A DNA stretch of 31,909 nt from a virus. The position numbers and the translations under genes are program-made. This document shows positions 15,162 through 24,400 of this stretch, one piece after another (position 1 is the first letter of the stretch; each line of letters opens with the position of its first letter). The notes beneath the pieces were generated by a model. It was not told the origin of the DNA. It worked only from the letters and a program-made list of their open reading frames with translations, and did not search any database. The DNA is taken from positions 1 through 31,909 of IMG/VR virus record IMGVR_UViG_3300018412_000030; one strand, given 5' to 3'.

Positions 15162-15270
15162 ACCTTTGACCGGAATGTCATTAAACTAACCGCGCCGACG
15201 GAATATCCGGCAAATAAAAACATCCTTACTGGAACCGACCAGAATAAAAAGGAATAAAGGAGAAAGCAAG

Positions 15271-15867
15271 ATGAATATCACTGACATTTTGAATGAACAC
15301 ATGGACGCGGACGGAAAACTAAATGTTGCGGAAGCTGAGAAAGCATTAAAAGCAGGAATCGCAACAGACTACGTTCCTAAACACGATTTTAATTCAAAAA
15401 ATGAACAACTCAAAGACGCAAATTCGACAATCGAGAAGTTGCAAAAAGACAATAAAGATAATGAGGCCTTACAAGCTGAAATTAATGACCAAAAAGCAAG
15501 AGCTGATAAAGCTGAGCAAGATTTGACTGCACACCGAATTCGCAAAGATGCTGAAGACGCATTGCGTGATAAAGGTGTGACGAATATCGAATTTGCTTTA
15601 TTTAAGCTAGGCGAATTAGAACGAGACGCGGACGGAAAACTAAAAGACTTTGAGTCGAAGTTTACGGCATTTGCCGAACAAAATCCCGAATTCGTTAAGA
15701 AAGCCGATACTAAAGAGGATAAGCCTTCATTCTCATTGTTTGGTGCTAAACCAGCAGCCGTCAATAAGAATGCAGATCCAACGAAAGTATCGCTTGCAGA
15801 AGCTCTAGGACAGCAACGTAAAGCCGAAATTGAAGCTACCGCACCTAAAGCGTGGGGAGAATACTAA
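15271..15867 (+). CDS. capsid scaffolding protein (phage GP20-like)
   Basis: The 198-aa protein is a typical scaffold: acidic N-terminus, a long lysine/glutamate-rich coiled coil at about 40-95, a compact helical middle (DALRDKGVTNIEFALFKL) and a C-terminal region with ASP-like low complexity ending in KAWGEY, which probably docks on the capsid protein. It would guide prohead assembly and then leave. Its place between portal/minor head and major capsid genes and AAAGGAG binding site agree. Confidence 0.88.
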   Translation: MNITDILNEHMDADGKLNVAEAEKALKAGIATDYVPKHDFNSKNEQLKDANSTIEKLQKDNKDNEALQAEINDQKARADKAEQDLTAHRIRKDAEDALRDKGVTNIEFALFKLGELERDADGKLKDFESKFTAFAEQNPEFVKKADTKEDKPSFSLFGAKPAAVNKNADPTKVSLAEALGQQRKAEIEATAPKAWGEY

Positions 15868-15883
15868 GGAGGAAATATAAACT

Positions 15884-16195
15884 ATGAAAATTAGTGATAA
15901 AACAGTCTACACTGTGGAACAGAATATTTTTAAATCTGCTCACCATGTAGCATTTACAGACACTGCAGAAGGCACTTGGCCAGGTAATATCGTACCGCAC
16001 GGCGCAATTTATCCTGCCAATGATGCAACAGCCCGTGGGGTGGTTTACCATGACACAGAAGTCGGTCAACCGATGACATTGATTGTCGAGGGACACTTGT
16101 TAGCTCCTGCGCTACCTGCAGAACCGTCCGCAGCAGCCCAAGCTGCTTTAAAACAGATTGCGTTTTATGACTTAACACCAGTGGGAGGAGTATAA
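15884..16195 (+). CDS. probable capsid decoration/stabilisation protein
   Basis: The 103-aa protein lies between scaffold and major capsid genes, 16 and 4 nt from them, with AAGGAGG upstream. It has a beta-rich head-decoration-like pattern, IVPHGAIYPANDATARGVVYHD followed by MTLIVEGHLLAPALP (fragments), and an alanine-rich tail. Head decoration proteins occupy this position in many phages with gpE-type capsids. The assignment rests on position and general pattern rather than a diagnostic motif. Confidence 0.65.
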   Translation: MKISDKTVYTVEQNIFKSAHHVAFTDTAEGTWPGNIVPHGAIYPANDATARGVVYHDTEVGQPMTLIVEGHLLAPALPAEPSAAAQAALKQIAFYDLTPVGGV

Positions 16196-16199
16196 GAAT

Positions 16200-17243
16200 A
16201 TGCCTAAATTACACGAAATCGTTAATGCAACAAATTTACAAGATTACACACATGAGATTCCAGTCGATAACGGCGTGATTGATGCGTTATTCCCTGAAAC
16301 AAAACAAGAGGCTTTAACGCTTGAATACATTAAAGGCGGCGAAGGCTTACCTGTAGTAGCGTCTGTTCACAGCTGGGATGCTGAGACTGAAATCGGAGAC
16401 CGCGAGGCATTCGAAATCATGTCTATGGAATTAGCCCAAGTAAGACGTAAGTTAAAACTTAGTGCCAAAGACGCAATGGTTATCGAGACCCCTCGTAACG
16501 ACCGCGAGTTAACAGAGAAGATCGCTAAAGTATTTGACGACGCAAACAACTTAGTTAAAGCTGTTCGCACTCGTTACATCGCAATGGCTTTCGAGGCACT
16601 AACGACAGGCAAACTTACATTTGACGAAAACGGTTATAAAGGTACGTTGGATTACAAATTGCCGACAGCACACACAAGTACGCCTTCAACTAAATGGTCA
16701 ACAGCAAGTGCAAAACCTATGGATGATATCAGAGCATGGCAAGACGCAGTAGAAACGTCTACTGGTACACGTCCATCACGTGCAATAACATCTCGTAAAG
16801 TAGCTAATACACTGCAAAATAATGCGTCTATCCGTTCAGCCTTATATGGAACGAACTCTGACCGTTTAGTTAGTTTCGCAGTGTTGAATAGTTTCTTCGC
16901 AGAGCAAGGTTTACCGCAATTGCAAGTTGTCGAGGGCAAATACCGTAAGCGCGTATTAAAAAATGGTAAATACGTCATCGAAACTAATCGCTACATTCCA
17001 GAAGATTCATTCATTTTATTGCCTGACGGCATTCTAGGACACCGCGTATTCGGTCCAACTCCAGAAGAATTGGTATTGCGCCAAACAAACGAAGTGAATG
17101 ACTCTAAAGTCGGAAACATCGTAGTCGACACATATGTGACGGATGATCCAGTAGCTAGATGGGTACGTGCCTCAGGTATGGGATTGCCGTCATTCCCTGC
17201 TGCCGATAAAGTCTATATTGCGACTAAAGTCGTAGCTGCTTAG
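16200..17243 (+). CDS. major capsid protein, gpE-like
   Basis: The 347-aa protein matches the phage major capsid E family (HK97 fold): an N-terminal arm (LQDYTHEIPVDNGVIDALFP), the region SVHSWDAETEIGDREAFE near 55-75, a long spine helix around DRELTEKIAKVFDDANNLVKAVRTRY and the P-domain/A-domain ending with DTYVTDDPVARWVRASGMGLPSF. No long N-terminal delta domain is present, consistent with the separate scaffold gene. It starts at ATG after a GGGAGGAG site and is likely the most abundant virion protein. Confidence 0.93.
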   Translation: MPKLHEIVNATNLQDYTHEIPVDNGVIDALFPETKQEALTLEYIKGGEGLPVVASVHSWDAETEIGDREAFEIMSMELAQVRRKLKLSAKDAMVIETPRNDRELTEKIAKVFDDANNLVKAVRTRYIAMAFEALTTGKLTFDENGYKGTLDYKLPTAHTSTPSTKWSTASAKPMDDIRAWQDAVETSTGTRPSRAITSRKVANTLQNNASIRSALYGTNSDRLVSFAVLNSFFAEQGLPQLQVVEGKYRKRVLKNGKYVIETNRYIPEDSFILLPDGILGHRVFGPTPEELVLRQTNEVNDSKVGNIVVDTYVTDDPVARWVRASGMGLPSFPAADKVYIATKVVAA

Positions 17244-17261
17244 TAGAGAGGAGTGGTCCAA

Positions 17262-17642
17262 GTGGCCAAAACACTCAAACAAACCATCGACCAAAGGCTA
17301 ACGGTTTATAAGCTGAAGATGGAGCCAGCTTTACAAGAATACGTGACGGATGAAATTGTCCAGCACATTCTGAATATTACAAACCACACAAAGCTACCGA
17401 AAGAGTTGTATTATTTGGTGGCTAAAATGGTTTGCGAGACGGCCGAACCCGTAGTTGACGAATCCGCGGAGGAAATCGTTAATCCATTAGCAGGCGTGAA
17501 AAGCCTGAAAGTTGGAGACGTAACGGTTGACCTGTCTGGAAGTTCATCAACGGCTAAAGCAAAAGACGTAGACGAGGCTATACAAAGCCTCTTGCAAGAT
17601 TACAATCGACAAATTTTAGCTTTTCGTAAGTTGAGGTGGTAA
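17262..17642 (+). CDS. head-tail connector protein
   Basis: I use GTG 17262 (MAKTLKQTID), about nine bases after AGAGAGGAG, rather than GTG 17253. The 126-aa protein is helical at its N-terminus (LKMEPALQEYVTDEIVQHIL) and ends DVDEAIQSLLQDYNRQILAFRKLRW, the pattern of the phage head-tail connector (gp15/YqbG-like) family that binds below the portal. It lies first after the capsid gene, where this protein is expected. Confidence 0.8.
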   Translation: MAKTLKQTIDQRLTVYKLKMEPALQEYVTDEIVQHILNITNHTKLPKELYYLVAKMVCETAEPVVDESAEEIVNPLAGVKSLKVGDVTVDLSGSSSTAKAKDVDEAIQSLLQDYNRQILAFRKLRW

Positions 17643-17644
17643 GC

Positions 17645-18013
17645 ATGGATATTAATTCGATCTTAGCCGCAGCTGGACCTGCTATCGCTTGGACGTTTGA
17701 TAAAGTATTTGATATCTATGAGATAGTCGAATATACCAAACCAAACGGCGCAGACGGTAAGCAGTTACAAGCAACAAAGTTAAACGAACCTTGTCGAGTG
17801 TCGATTGACAAACGACCATCATCGCTGAAAGGTGAAGGCAACTTGGATAACAGCAGTTTGATTTTATTCTGCGGACCGGATGTCAATGTACCAATTGGTA
17901 GTAAACTGATGGTACGTAACGGCGACCATCGTGAGAAATATCAATCAACTGAAAAGCCGATGAAATACCCATCGCACCAAGAAATTAGGGTGAACAAACA
18001 TGAGTGGGTATGA
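17645..18013 (+). CDS. xkdH: head closure/head-tail joining protein, XkdH-like
   Basis: The 122-aa protein starts at ATG 17645, five bases after TGAGGTGG, and overlaps the previous gene's end region closely. It is beta-rich, with EPCRVSIDKRPSS and FCGPDVNVPIGSKLMV, matching the pattern of PBSX XkdH/YqbH proteins that plug the neck. Position second after capsid supports this. The GTG at 17636 is a less likely start. Its last codons overlap the next gene by 14 nt. Confidence 0.75.
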   Translation: MDINSILAAAGPAIAWTFDKVFDIYEIVEYTKPNGADGKQLQATKLNEPCRVSIDKRPSSLKGEGNLDNSSLILFCGPDVNVPIGSKLMVRNGDHREKYQSTEKPMKYPSHQEIRVNKHEWV

Positions 18014-18428
18014 TTATAAATCGTTTGAAAAACGACTTGCACAACTAAGGCAGGTGCAAACTGGAGTTCAACGAGAAATTCATTATGCCGTGATTGCTTT
18101 GGCAGCCAAATTTGTTGAAATACTGGAATATAATTCGCCGTATGATACTGGTCAGTTAGAAGACAGTTGGACGTGGGATATTGAATATGCCGGGGAAACC
18201 ATTCACATAAAAATATGGAACGTGGCTCGAAATAAAGCCGGTCAATATTATACAGAGTGGGTCAACGACGGTCACCGCTTAGTGATACAGGGTGAAGAAG
18301 TCGGTTATGTGGACGGACAATTCTTTATAGAGTTGTCCGAGTTCGAAGTCCGTCAACTATTGCCTAAGTGGAAAGTTGCCACCGAAAGACAATTAGCAAA
18401 AGTTATAAGAAATGCAATGAGAGGATGA
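18000..18428 (+). CDS. xkdI: tail completion/neck protein, HK97 gp10-like (XkdI-like)
   Basis: The 142-aa protein shows the gp10-type layout: a basic first helix, a helix AVIALAAKFVEILEYNSPYDTGQLEDSWTW (in pieces), where 'P.DTG.L..S' is the family signature, and a beta-rich end with YYTEWVNDGHRLV ('vE.Gt'-like) and a final helix. It probably joins neck and tail. GGGTGA upstream of ATG; the next gene begins 6 nt after its stop. Confidence 0.85.
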   Translation: MSGYDYKSFEKRLAQLRQVQTGVQREIHYAVIALAAKFVEILEYNSPYDTGQLEDSWTWDIEYAGETIHIKIWNVARNKAGQYYTEWVNDGHRLVIQGEEVGYVDGQFFIELSEFEVRQLLPKWKVATERQLAKVIRNAMRG

Positions 18429-18434
18429 TGACCT

Positions 18435-18851
18435 ATGCTTGATGCATTATCCGCAGCACTGATTCTTAAACTTAAAGAAACCTTTCCTGGTATCAAAGTT
18501 TATGATGAGCCAATCCAACAAGGCATGGACACACCATGCTTTAACATTAAAGCGAATCGAATTAGCACAGACAGGCAGGTCAACAACGCAGTTGATGTGG
18601 CTGTTTTTTATTTTATTACCTACACACCGGGTGACAGTCTCGATAAACGAACTGAAATGCAAGAAATGGTGTGGAAAATATTAAACTCTAAACGATGGAA
18701 GTATCTAGGAGAGTTTGCGCACATTAACTACCTGAAAGCGAACCATAACGATGAGGTAATGACAATTTCGTTTGAGGTGAAAATACATGGTAGCTATGAA
18801 GCAGATCCCGGTGAAACTATCACAAAAATAGAAGGAGGCGTTAAGCTTTGA
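18435..18851 (+). CDS. xkdJ: tail terminator protein, XkdJ-like
   Basis: The 138-aa protein has the fold pattern of phage tail terminators: helix LSAALILKLKETFPGIKVYDE, beta strands CFNIKANRI and VDVAVFYFITYTP, a helix DSLDKRTEMQEMVWKIL and a final strand pair. In PBSX-type phages this gene (xkdJ) stands just before the sheath gene, as here. It would cap the tail tube and connect it to the head. Confidence 0.8.
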   Translation: MLDALSAALILKLKETFPGIKVYDEPIQQGMDTPCFNIKANRISTDRQVNNAVDVAVFYFITYTPGDSLDKRTEMQEMVWKILNSKRWKYLGEFAHINYLKANHNDEVMTISFEVKIHGSYEADPGETITKIEGGVKL

Positions 18852-19033
18852 CAGAACCAAAGGCAAAGCCTAAAGCGGTGGTTGAACAGCGTTATGTTAA
18901 AGAAGCGGTTGTACGCGGAATGCATGTAACGGATCAATCCATTGCAAATGTAATATTAGATGACGCAATAGACTATACGGTCCAAGAAGCTCAGAAGGCC
19001 GTAGACGAGTGGAAGAAAGGAGACTTTAAATAA
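18848..19033 (+). CDS. small YqzN/YkzM-like protein (61 aa)
   Basis: The short protein starts at TTG 18848, overlapping the XkdJ-like stop by 4 nt, with GAAGGAGG upstream, and ends 1 nt before the sheath ATG. It contains VVEQRYVKEAVVRGMHVTD and ends in an acidic helix AVDEWKKGDFK. PBSX-type clusters carry a comparable small gene (YqzN/YkzM type) directly before the sheath gene. Function unknown. Confidence 0.7.
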   Translation: MTEPKAKPKAVVEQRYVKEAVVRGMHVTDQSIANVILDDAIDYTVQEAQKAVDEWKKGDFK

Positions 19034-19034
19034 T

Positions 19035-20312
19035 ATGGCGATTATTCAAAATATGCCCTTACCAGGTGTAAGAGTAGATTTTCAATCGACTGGCGGAACA
19101 GCTTCAATCGGTGAAACCGCTGGGCGTTCGGCATTTGTGGTACCGAAATCTTGGGGGCCAGATAACGTATTTGTGGAAGTGGATGGAGGTACTAACTTTT
19201 TAACTTTATTGGGTAAAGAATTGAAAGATTTGCTTGAAATTCGAGAAACCTTTAAAGGGAACGGACGTGCCTTAATTTATCTACCGGCTCATACAGGTGC
19301 AGCAAAAGCGACTATCACAGTATCAGGATTAGTAGCTACTGCAAAGTATGCAGGAGCATTAGGTAATCAACTATCCGTGGTTGTAGTAAAAGAGGTTAAC
19401 GACTCTATCACAGTCAAAACAATCTTTAATAATCGTACGGTAGATGAGCAGTTAAATGTGACCGGGCTTCCTGCATCGAATGATTTTATTGAATTCAGTG
19501 GGACTGCGCCAACAGCTTCAGGTACGGGCAAATTAACAGGTGGGCTAGATGGCACATTATCAGCAAGTGCTTATTCAGATTTCTTAGCAGGCATTGAGAA
19601 GTATGATTTCACTCATATCGCAATCGGCTCAGAAGATGAGGCGGTTAAAACAATTGCTGTGGCTAAAGTTCGAGAATTACAAAGCTTAGGCCGTCCTGTA
19701 GTATTGGTGACTAACAACTTGGCAATGGACTATGAAGGTGTGACATCCGTCAAGAACAGCGTGACACTGGAAGATGGAACAGTATTAGCTCCGAAGGATG
19801 CGGTCTATTGGGTCGCAGCCGCTTCAGCAGCAGCCGAAACCAATTCATTGACTTATGCAGCCTATCCGGGTGCGGTCGACTGTGAGCGACTGTCATATGC
19901 AGATACAGTAGCGGCTGTTAAAGCTGGACATATCGTGTTCGTGTACAAAAATGAACGAGTAAGAATTCAGCAAGATATCAACACGCTCGTAACGTTCACG
20001 GATATCAAAAATCAAGATTTTAGTAAAAACCGCATCGTTCGTACAATGGCAATCATTGAGACTCAAGCAACATCGCTATTTGAAGAGTCATTTTTAGGAA
20101 AGTTTGTCAACAATCTTGATGGACGTGAAAACCTAAAAGCGGCGATTATCACGAACGTGTTGGATCCTTTAGTGTTAGCGAATGCGATTAGCTATGACCC
20201 AGGCGAAATCAGTATCGAACAAGGCAACAACAAAGACACGGTGGTCGTGACATTGCCAATCGTGATTAACGATGCGATGGAAAAACTTTATGTCCAAGTT
20301 TACTGTAACTAA
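19035..20312 (+). CDS. xkdK: contractile tail sheath protein
   Basis: The 425-aa protein is the sheath subunit that contracts to drive the tube through the cell wall, and identifies the phage as a myovirus type. It begins MAIIQNMPLPGVRVDFQST, the usual sheath opening, has the inserted IDENT-domain-like beta region at about 85-190, and ends in the conserved C-terminal domain with FSKNRIVRTMAIIETQA and VTLPIVINDAMEKLYVQVYCN, whose last strands form the intersubunit mesh. Confidence 0.94.
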   Translation: MAIIQNMPLPGVRVDFQSTGGTASIGETAGRSAFVVPKSWGPDNVFVEVDGGTNFLTLLGKELKDLLEIRETFKGNGRALIYLPAHTGAAKATITVSGLVATAKYAGALGNQLSVVVVKEVNDSITVKTIFNNRTVDEQLNVTGLPASNDFIEFSGTAPTASGTGKLTGGLDGTLSASAYSDFLAGIEKYDFTHIAIGSEDEAVKTIAVAKVRELQSLGRPVVLVTNNLAMDYEGVTSVKNSVTLEDGTVLAPKDAVYWVAAASAAAETNSLTYAAYPGAVDCERLSYADTVAAVKAGHIVFVYKNERVRIQQDINTLVTFTDIKNQDFSKNRIVRTMAIIETQATSLFEESFLGKFVNNLDGRENLKAAIITNVLDPLVLANAISYDPGEISIEQGNNKDTVVVTLPIVINDAMEKLYVQVYCN

Positions 20313-20341
20313 TTCAACTCTAGAAAGGAGCAAACTGAATA

Positions 20342-20788
20342 ATGATTAAAGCAAACCAAGCAATCAGTGGTAAGGAAGGGACAGTCTTCGCGACTGTCGG
20401 TTCCAACCGCTACGAGATGGCTGAATTAAAAACCATTTCCGCTCAAATTGCCGTAAAAACAGCCAACGTACAAGCGATTGGCATGCGTATGGAAAAAGGA
20501 AAAGTGGTCGGCGCTGCCGGTACTGGAGACTTAACCGCGCATTACTTCTCTAATGTCGCTCGTCAAGCTATTGCGACGTACGTTAAGACCGGCGTGTACC
20601 CTGATATTACAATCAAGGTTACAAATGCCGACGTACAAGCTCAAAAAGGCCGTCACACAGTGCTATTGAAAGAAGTTATTTTTAATGACTCTATTCTAGC
20701 AGCGTTAGACGGTACGTCCGAAGACACTTTAGAAGAAACATCATCCTTTACGTTTGGTGATTTCGATATCCTAGAAACATTCAAATAG
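20342..20788 (+). CDS. xkdM: tail tube protein
   Basis: The 148-aa protein is the inner tube subunit of XkdM type: it opens with KANQAISGKEGTVFATVG, has the beta-sandwich strands ELKTISAQIAVKTANVQAIG and GDLTAHYFSNVARQAIATYV, and ends LEETSSFTFGDFDILETFK. A strong AAAGGAGC-type site precedes ATG 20342 in a 29-nt gap after the sheath gene, and a hairpin follows the stop. Confidence 0.93.
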   Translation: MIKANQAISGKEGTVFATVGSNRYEMAELKTISAQIAVKTANVQAIGMRMEKGKVVGAAGTGDLTAHYFSNVARQAIATYVKTGVYPDITIKVTNADVQAQKGRHTVLLKEVIFNDSILAALDGTSEDTLEETSSFTFGDFDILETFK

Positions 20789-20798
20789 CAACGACGCT

Positions 20799-20820
20799 AG
20801 GGCCCTTCGGGGCCTTTAAT
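20799..20820 (+). terminator. short hairpin after the tail tube gene, weak terminator
   Basis: AGGGCCC (20799-20805) pairs with GGGCCTT (20810-20816) around a stable TTCG tetraloop, followed by a short AT-rich stretch (TTTAATTATT). The stem is only seven pairs with one G-U and the T run is broken, so it probably reduces read-through or protects the upstream mRNA end, helping more sheath and tube than downstream tail proteins to be made. Confidence 0.55.
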
Positions 20821-20842
20821 TATTAGGAGGAAAAAAACAACT

Positions 20843-21241
20843 ATGAGTAAATTAACAGCATTTTTCAAACAAAACAAAAAAGAAGCGACTACTTTTGACA
20901 TCTATTTAGAATCATTCGAGGAACCAATCACACTAAAAGTCATTTCCGGTGCAGAAAACAAACGAATCCAAAAAGAGTCAATGGTGGAACGCAAGCAAGG
21001 ACGTCAAACTAAAAAAGAAATGGACGGCTCAGCATACAACGAGAAATTAGCAATTGCCTCAATCGTTAACCCCCCTCTATCAAATACTGAAATTCAGGAG
21101 TCTTACGGAGTAATGGGCGAAGCTGAATTGTATAACGAAATGTTTAACTGGGCAGAGCAAACATTAATTGTTGAAGCTATCCTAGAAGAGTCAGGCTTTA
21201 ACCAAGACATTAACGAGAAGATTAAACAAGCAAAAAACTAA
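20843..21241 (+). CDS. xkdN: tail assembly chaperone, short form (XkdN-like)
   Basis: The 132-aa zero-frame product has the XkdN-type pattern, starting MSKLTAFFKQNKKEATTFDIYLES and containing ITLKVISGAENKRIQKES and EAELYNEMFNWAEQTLIVEAIL. Tail chaperones coat the tape measure during tube assembly and are absent from the mature virion. The gene ends GCA AAA AAC TAA, so its stop directly follows an A_AAA_AAC slippery heptamer, and a longer form is made by frameshifting. Confidence 0.9.
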   Translation: MSKLTAFFKQNKKEATTFDIYLESFEEPITLKVISGAENKRIQKESMVERKQGRQTKKEMDGSAYNEKLAIASIVNPPLSNTEIQESYGVMGEAELYNEMFNWAEQTLIVEAILEESGFNQDINEKIKQAKN

Positions 21242-21402
21242 TTGAGAGCGATACAGAAAGTCGAATCCTTCACGTGCTTTTTCAAAATCAGCACATCACA
21301 CCTGAAAAGTGGGAATCATACAGCGAGGAGCACCGTGCTTTCATGATCGCTTCAACTGAAATAAATGCAAAAGAAATGAAAGCAAGTCGAGCTAAAAAAT
21401 AA
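20843..21402 (+). CDS. tail assembly chaperone, -1 frameshift fusion form
   Basis: At A_AAA_AAC (21232-21238) a -1 slip allows translation past the short form's stop into an open frame ending TAA 21400-21402, giving about 186 aa. The added part reads LIESDTESRILHVLFQNQH, then ITPEKWESYSEEHRAFMIAS and an alanine/lysine-rich tail, matching the second half of gpG/gpGT-type chaperone pairs. No start codon or binding site serves this second frame, so frameshifting is the only reasonable way to express it. A GTGCT/AGCAC hairpin (21274-21278/21290-21294) lies 35 nt downstream. Confidence 0.85.
21232..21238 (+). promoter_or_regulatory. programmed -1 ribosomal frameshift site
   Basis: The heptamer A AAA AAC is in the correct phase for tandem tRNA slippage and sits right before the zero-frame TAA (21239-21241). 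Both neighbouring frames encode recognisable halves of a tail chaperone. This is the standard arrangement in long-tailed phages. Confidence 0.85.
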
Positions 21403-21421
21403 CTAATAGGAGGTGAAAAGT

Positions 21422-24400
21422 ATGGCAGAAAACCCACCAACAGGAGGAACTGGTACCGGATCAGGAGGTAGCACTAGTCTACAACTAACGGATCGTGTGT
21501 CAGGGACAATCAACAAAATCGTCAATAGCTTTGAACGTCTCATCAACACGGCAGAACGTGTGAACCAAACAATGATAGGCATCGACCGCACAATGAGCGC
21601 ACAAGTAAATGGCGTAGTTGCTTCTAACAGTCGACTAGTTACCAATGTGCAAGCGACAGAAGCGCAAGTTCGCACAAGCTCTGACGAGTTACTAAACGCA
21701 TTTGAAGCGGTGAACATGACAGATTTCAGAGCGATTGGTAGCGAGATGAGCGATTTAGCGTCTGACTCAAATTTACTTAAAAAAGCAACAGGCAATGTAA
21801 ATCAGCTAAGTGACGCAACAATACGAATGAACGACATTCTGGGAAAAGTGAAGGACACTTCGTTAGCCGGCCCCATGAAAATTAACCAGAACCCGATTGA
21901 TTTTGACACAACGTCTACCAAGCTGGTGAAGATGACCGAAAACATGAATCAACTCGGTGACGCAACGACACGAATGAATGCGATTCTCGGAAAAGTGAAA
22001 GGCACGTCTTTACAAGCACCGTTAGAATTTGACCAAAACCCACTAGGCTTCGAATCAATGTCTAGCAAGATGGCCAAGATGTCAGAGAATCTAGCGAAGA
22101 TTCGAACTGATATTCAGCTTACACCGGTCTTTGAATCTATCACTGACTTAGACGACATTCCGGTCGAAGTTGTGCCAACTTTTAATACACAAGGTATGAG
22201 TTTAGAAGATTTAGAAGTCGCTGTTATACCGAACTTTGAAAGTGCCATTAACACGAACTTAGAACCAATAGACCTTCCTGTCATGCCTCAATTACCAGAA
22301 TGGAATATTGCTCAACCAGAAGCTATCAAAGTGCCATTACTTTTTGACGACAGCGGATTAGACAGTTTCGCACCACCAGAATTTGAACCTATTCCTCTCG
22401 AAATGGAATGGCTACCAATCGAACAGCCAGAGGTGTTTTTAACTGACGGATTGACACGCTATCAGCAAGAAATGGCCTCGGCAAATCTAATGCTGGAACG
22501 TGCTAGTCAATCTCAAGCTAACTTAAACGCACTCGCGCGTGAGTTAAGAGCATCACCTGCTATTATGAGTGATTTTCAAACAATGCAAAACAGGATTAAC
22601 GGCATTCAACAATCTATTGCTAATTTAGAGCCAATTGAAGGCGTTATATCACCTGGTGCTAATAACCAGATTGAATCGCTACGTGCGAACCTACAATCGC
22701 TGTTACGGACGCAAGACGAAGTCGCTAATGGCTTGTCAGACGTTAACACCGAAGCGGCACATGCGGCTTACAACCGGTTGAATACGCAAGTCGGGCAGAT
22801 TGAACGTCAAATCAGAGAAAACACAACCGCCCAAAGCCAATTCAACTCAACAGTTGAAAATGGAGTCGGTTCGAGTAACGAATTGGTCAATACTTTGAGA
22901 AACGTCGCTGTTGCAATCGGAGCCAATCAGGCAGTACAGTCAGTTGTCGGCCTATCCGATAGATACTCACAAACGATTGCTAGACTAGACTTAATGAATG
23001 ACGGTTTGCAAACAACAGCAGAATTACAAAATATGGTGTTCGCCTCAGCGCAACGATCGCGCATGGAATATCAAGCAACTGCTGACATGGTAGGAAAATT
23101 AGGAACTTTGGCCGGAGACGCATTCAGCGGATCAGGTGAAATCGTTCAGTTTGCTGAATTAATCAATAAACAATTTACACTAGCTGGTACAAGCGCACAG
23201 GAAGCTTCCGGAGCTACTTTGCAGTTAACGCAAGCTTTAGCATCGGGCGTGTTACGCGGGGACGAATTGAACTCTGTCATGGAACAGGCTCCGACGATTA
23301 TCCAAGCTATCGCAGATTATCTAGGAGTTACTAAAGGCGAGATACGAGAAATTGCTGCTGAAGGAGAACTGACGGCGGATATTGTTAAAAATGCGATGTT
23401 TGCAGCTGCAGACGATATCAATGCTAAATTCGAATCAATGCCTAGAACTTGGTCGCAAGTTTGGACAGGTTTCAAAAACAGCGCACTAGAAGCGTTTGAA
23501 CCGGTTCTTCAGAGAATTAATGACTTGGCTAACAGTCAAGCCGTTGAGCAGTTTGTAAGTACTGCTGTATCAGCTTTATATGTCCTGTCAACGGTCGTTG
23601 TCGGGATCATGGACGTGTTAGGTAGTCTCGGTGGACTCATCAGTGAGCATTGGGCAACGATCGCACCATTCGTTTACGCTGCTGCTACTGCTTTAGGAAT
23701 CTACACTGCCGCCTTGATCATCTATAAAACGCACTTGATGATTACAGCTGGAATCGAAGCTATCTCTAACTCAACGAAAGCTGTAGGGGCTGCAAGGACC
23801 ATGATGTTAGCCGGAGCTACTTTTGTAGCGACTGCTGCACAACACGGGTTTAACGCTGCGCTGTTAGCTAGTCCGATTACCTGGGTAGTTGGAGGGCTAC
23901 TTGCAATAGTAGCTGCCCTATATGCGGGAGTTGCCATGTGGAATCATTTCACAGGTGCCGCCGTATCGGCTACCGGTATTATCATAGGTGTGCTATACGT
24001 CCTATGGGATTTAATAATCAACATCGCAATCGCAATCGTCAATAGTGTGATCGGTGTAGTTAATTTTATCGTCAACTTGTGGCAAGCCGGTATCTACGCG
24101 ATCCAATTACTGTGGTACGGTTTACAAATGACGGTGGCGCTCATTGCATTTGGCATATTATATCTCGTCCAATCCGTTGTTAACGGCGCAGGCATGGCCT
24201 GGTTTGCCGGTATTAACTATTGGAACATGCTGTGGTTTGGATTTAAACAATTTGCAGGCAACATGATGATAGGCATCTTAGATAGTGTCAGCGGATTAAT
24301 TAACGGCGCTATTAACGGGTTTAATACCTTGAAATACGAAGCCGAAAAGGTTTGGTATAACATTGCCTCGGCTGCTGGAAACATGGCTACTGCCATTGCA

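Noticed and set aside
15162-15270. 109-bp gap before the scaffold gene
   Set aside because: Only a weak GCCG/CGGC dyad is seen; no gene, promoter or terminator could be supported.
15369-15764. 131-aa open frame on the minus strand
   Set aside because: It is the complement of the lysine/alanine-rich scaffold gene; its serine/leucine-rich translation is a composition artefact and it has no clear binding site.
21403-21795. 130-aa minus-strand frame
   Set aside because: It lies fully opposite the tape measure start, where the plus-strand gene is well supported.
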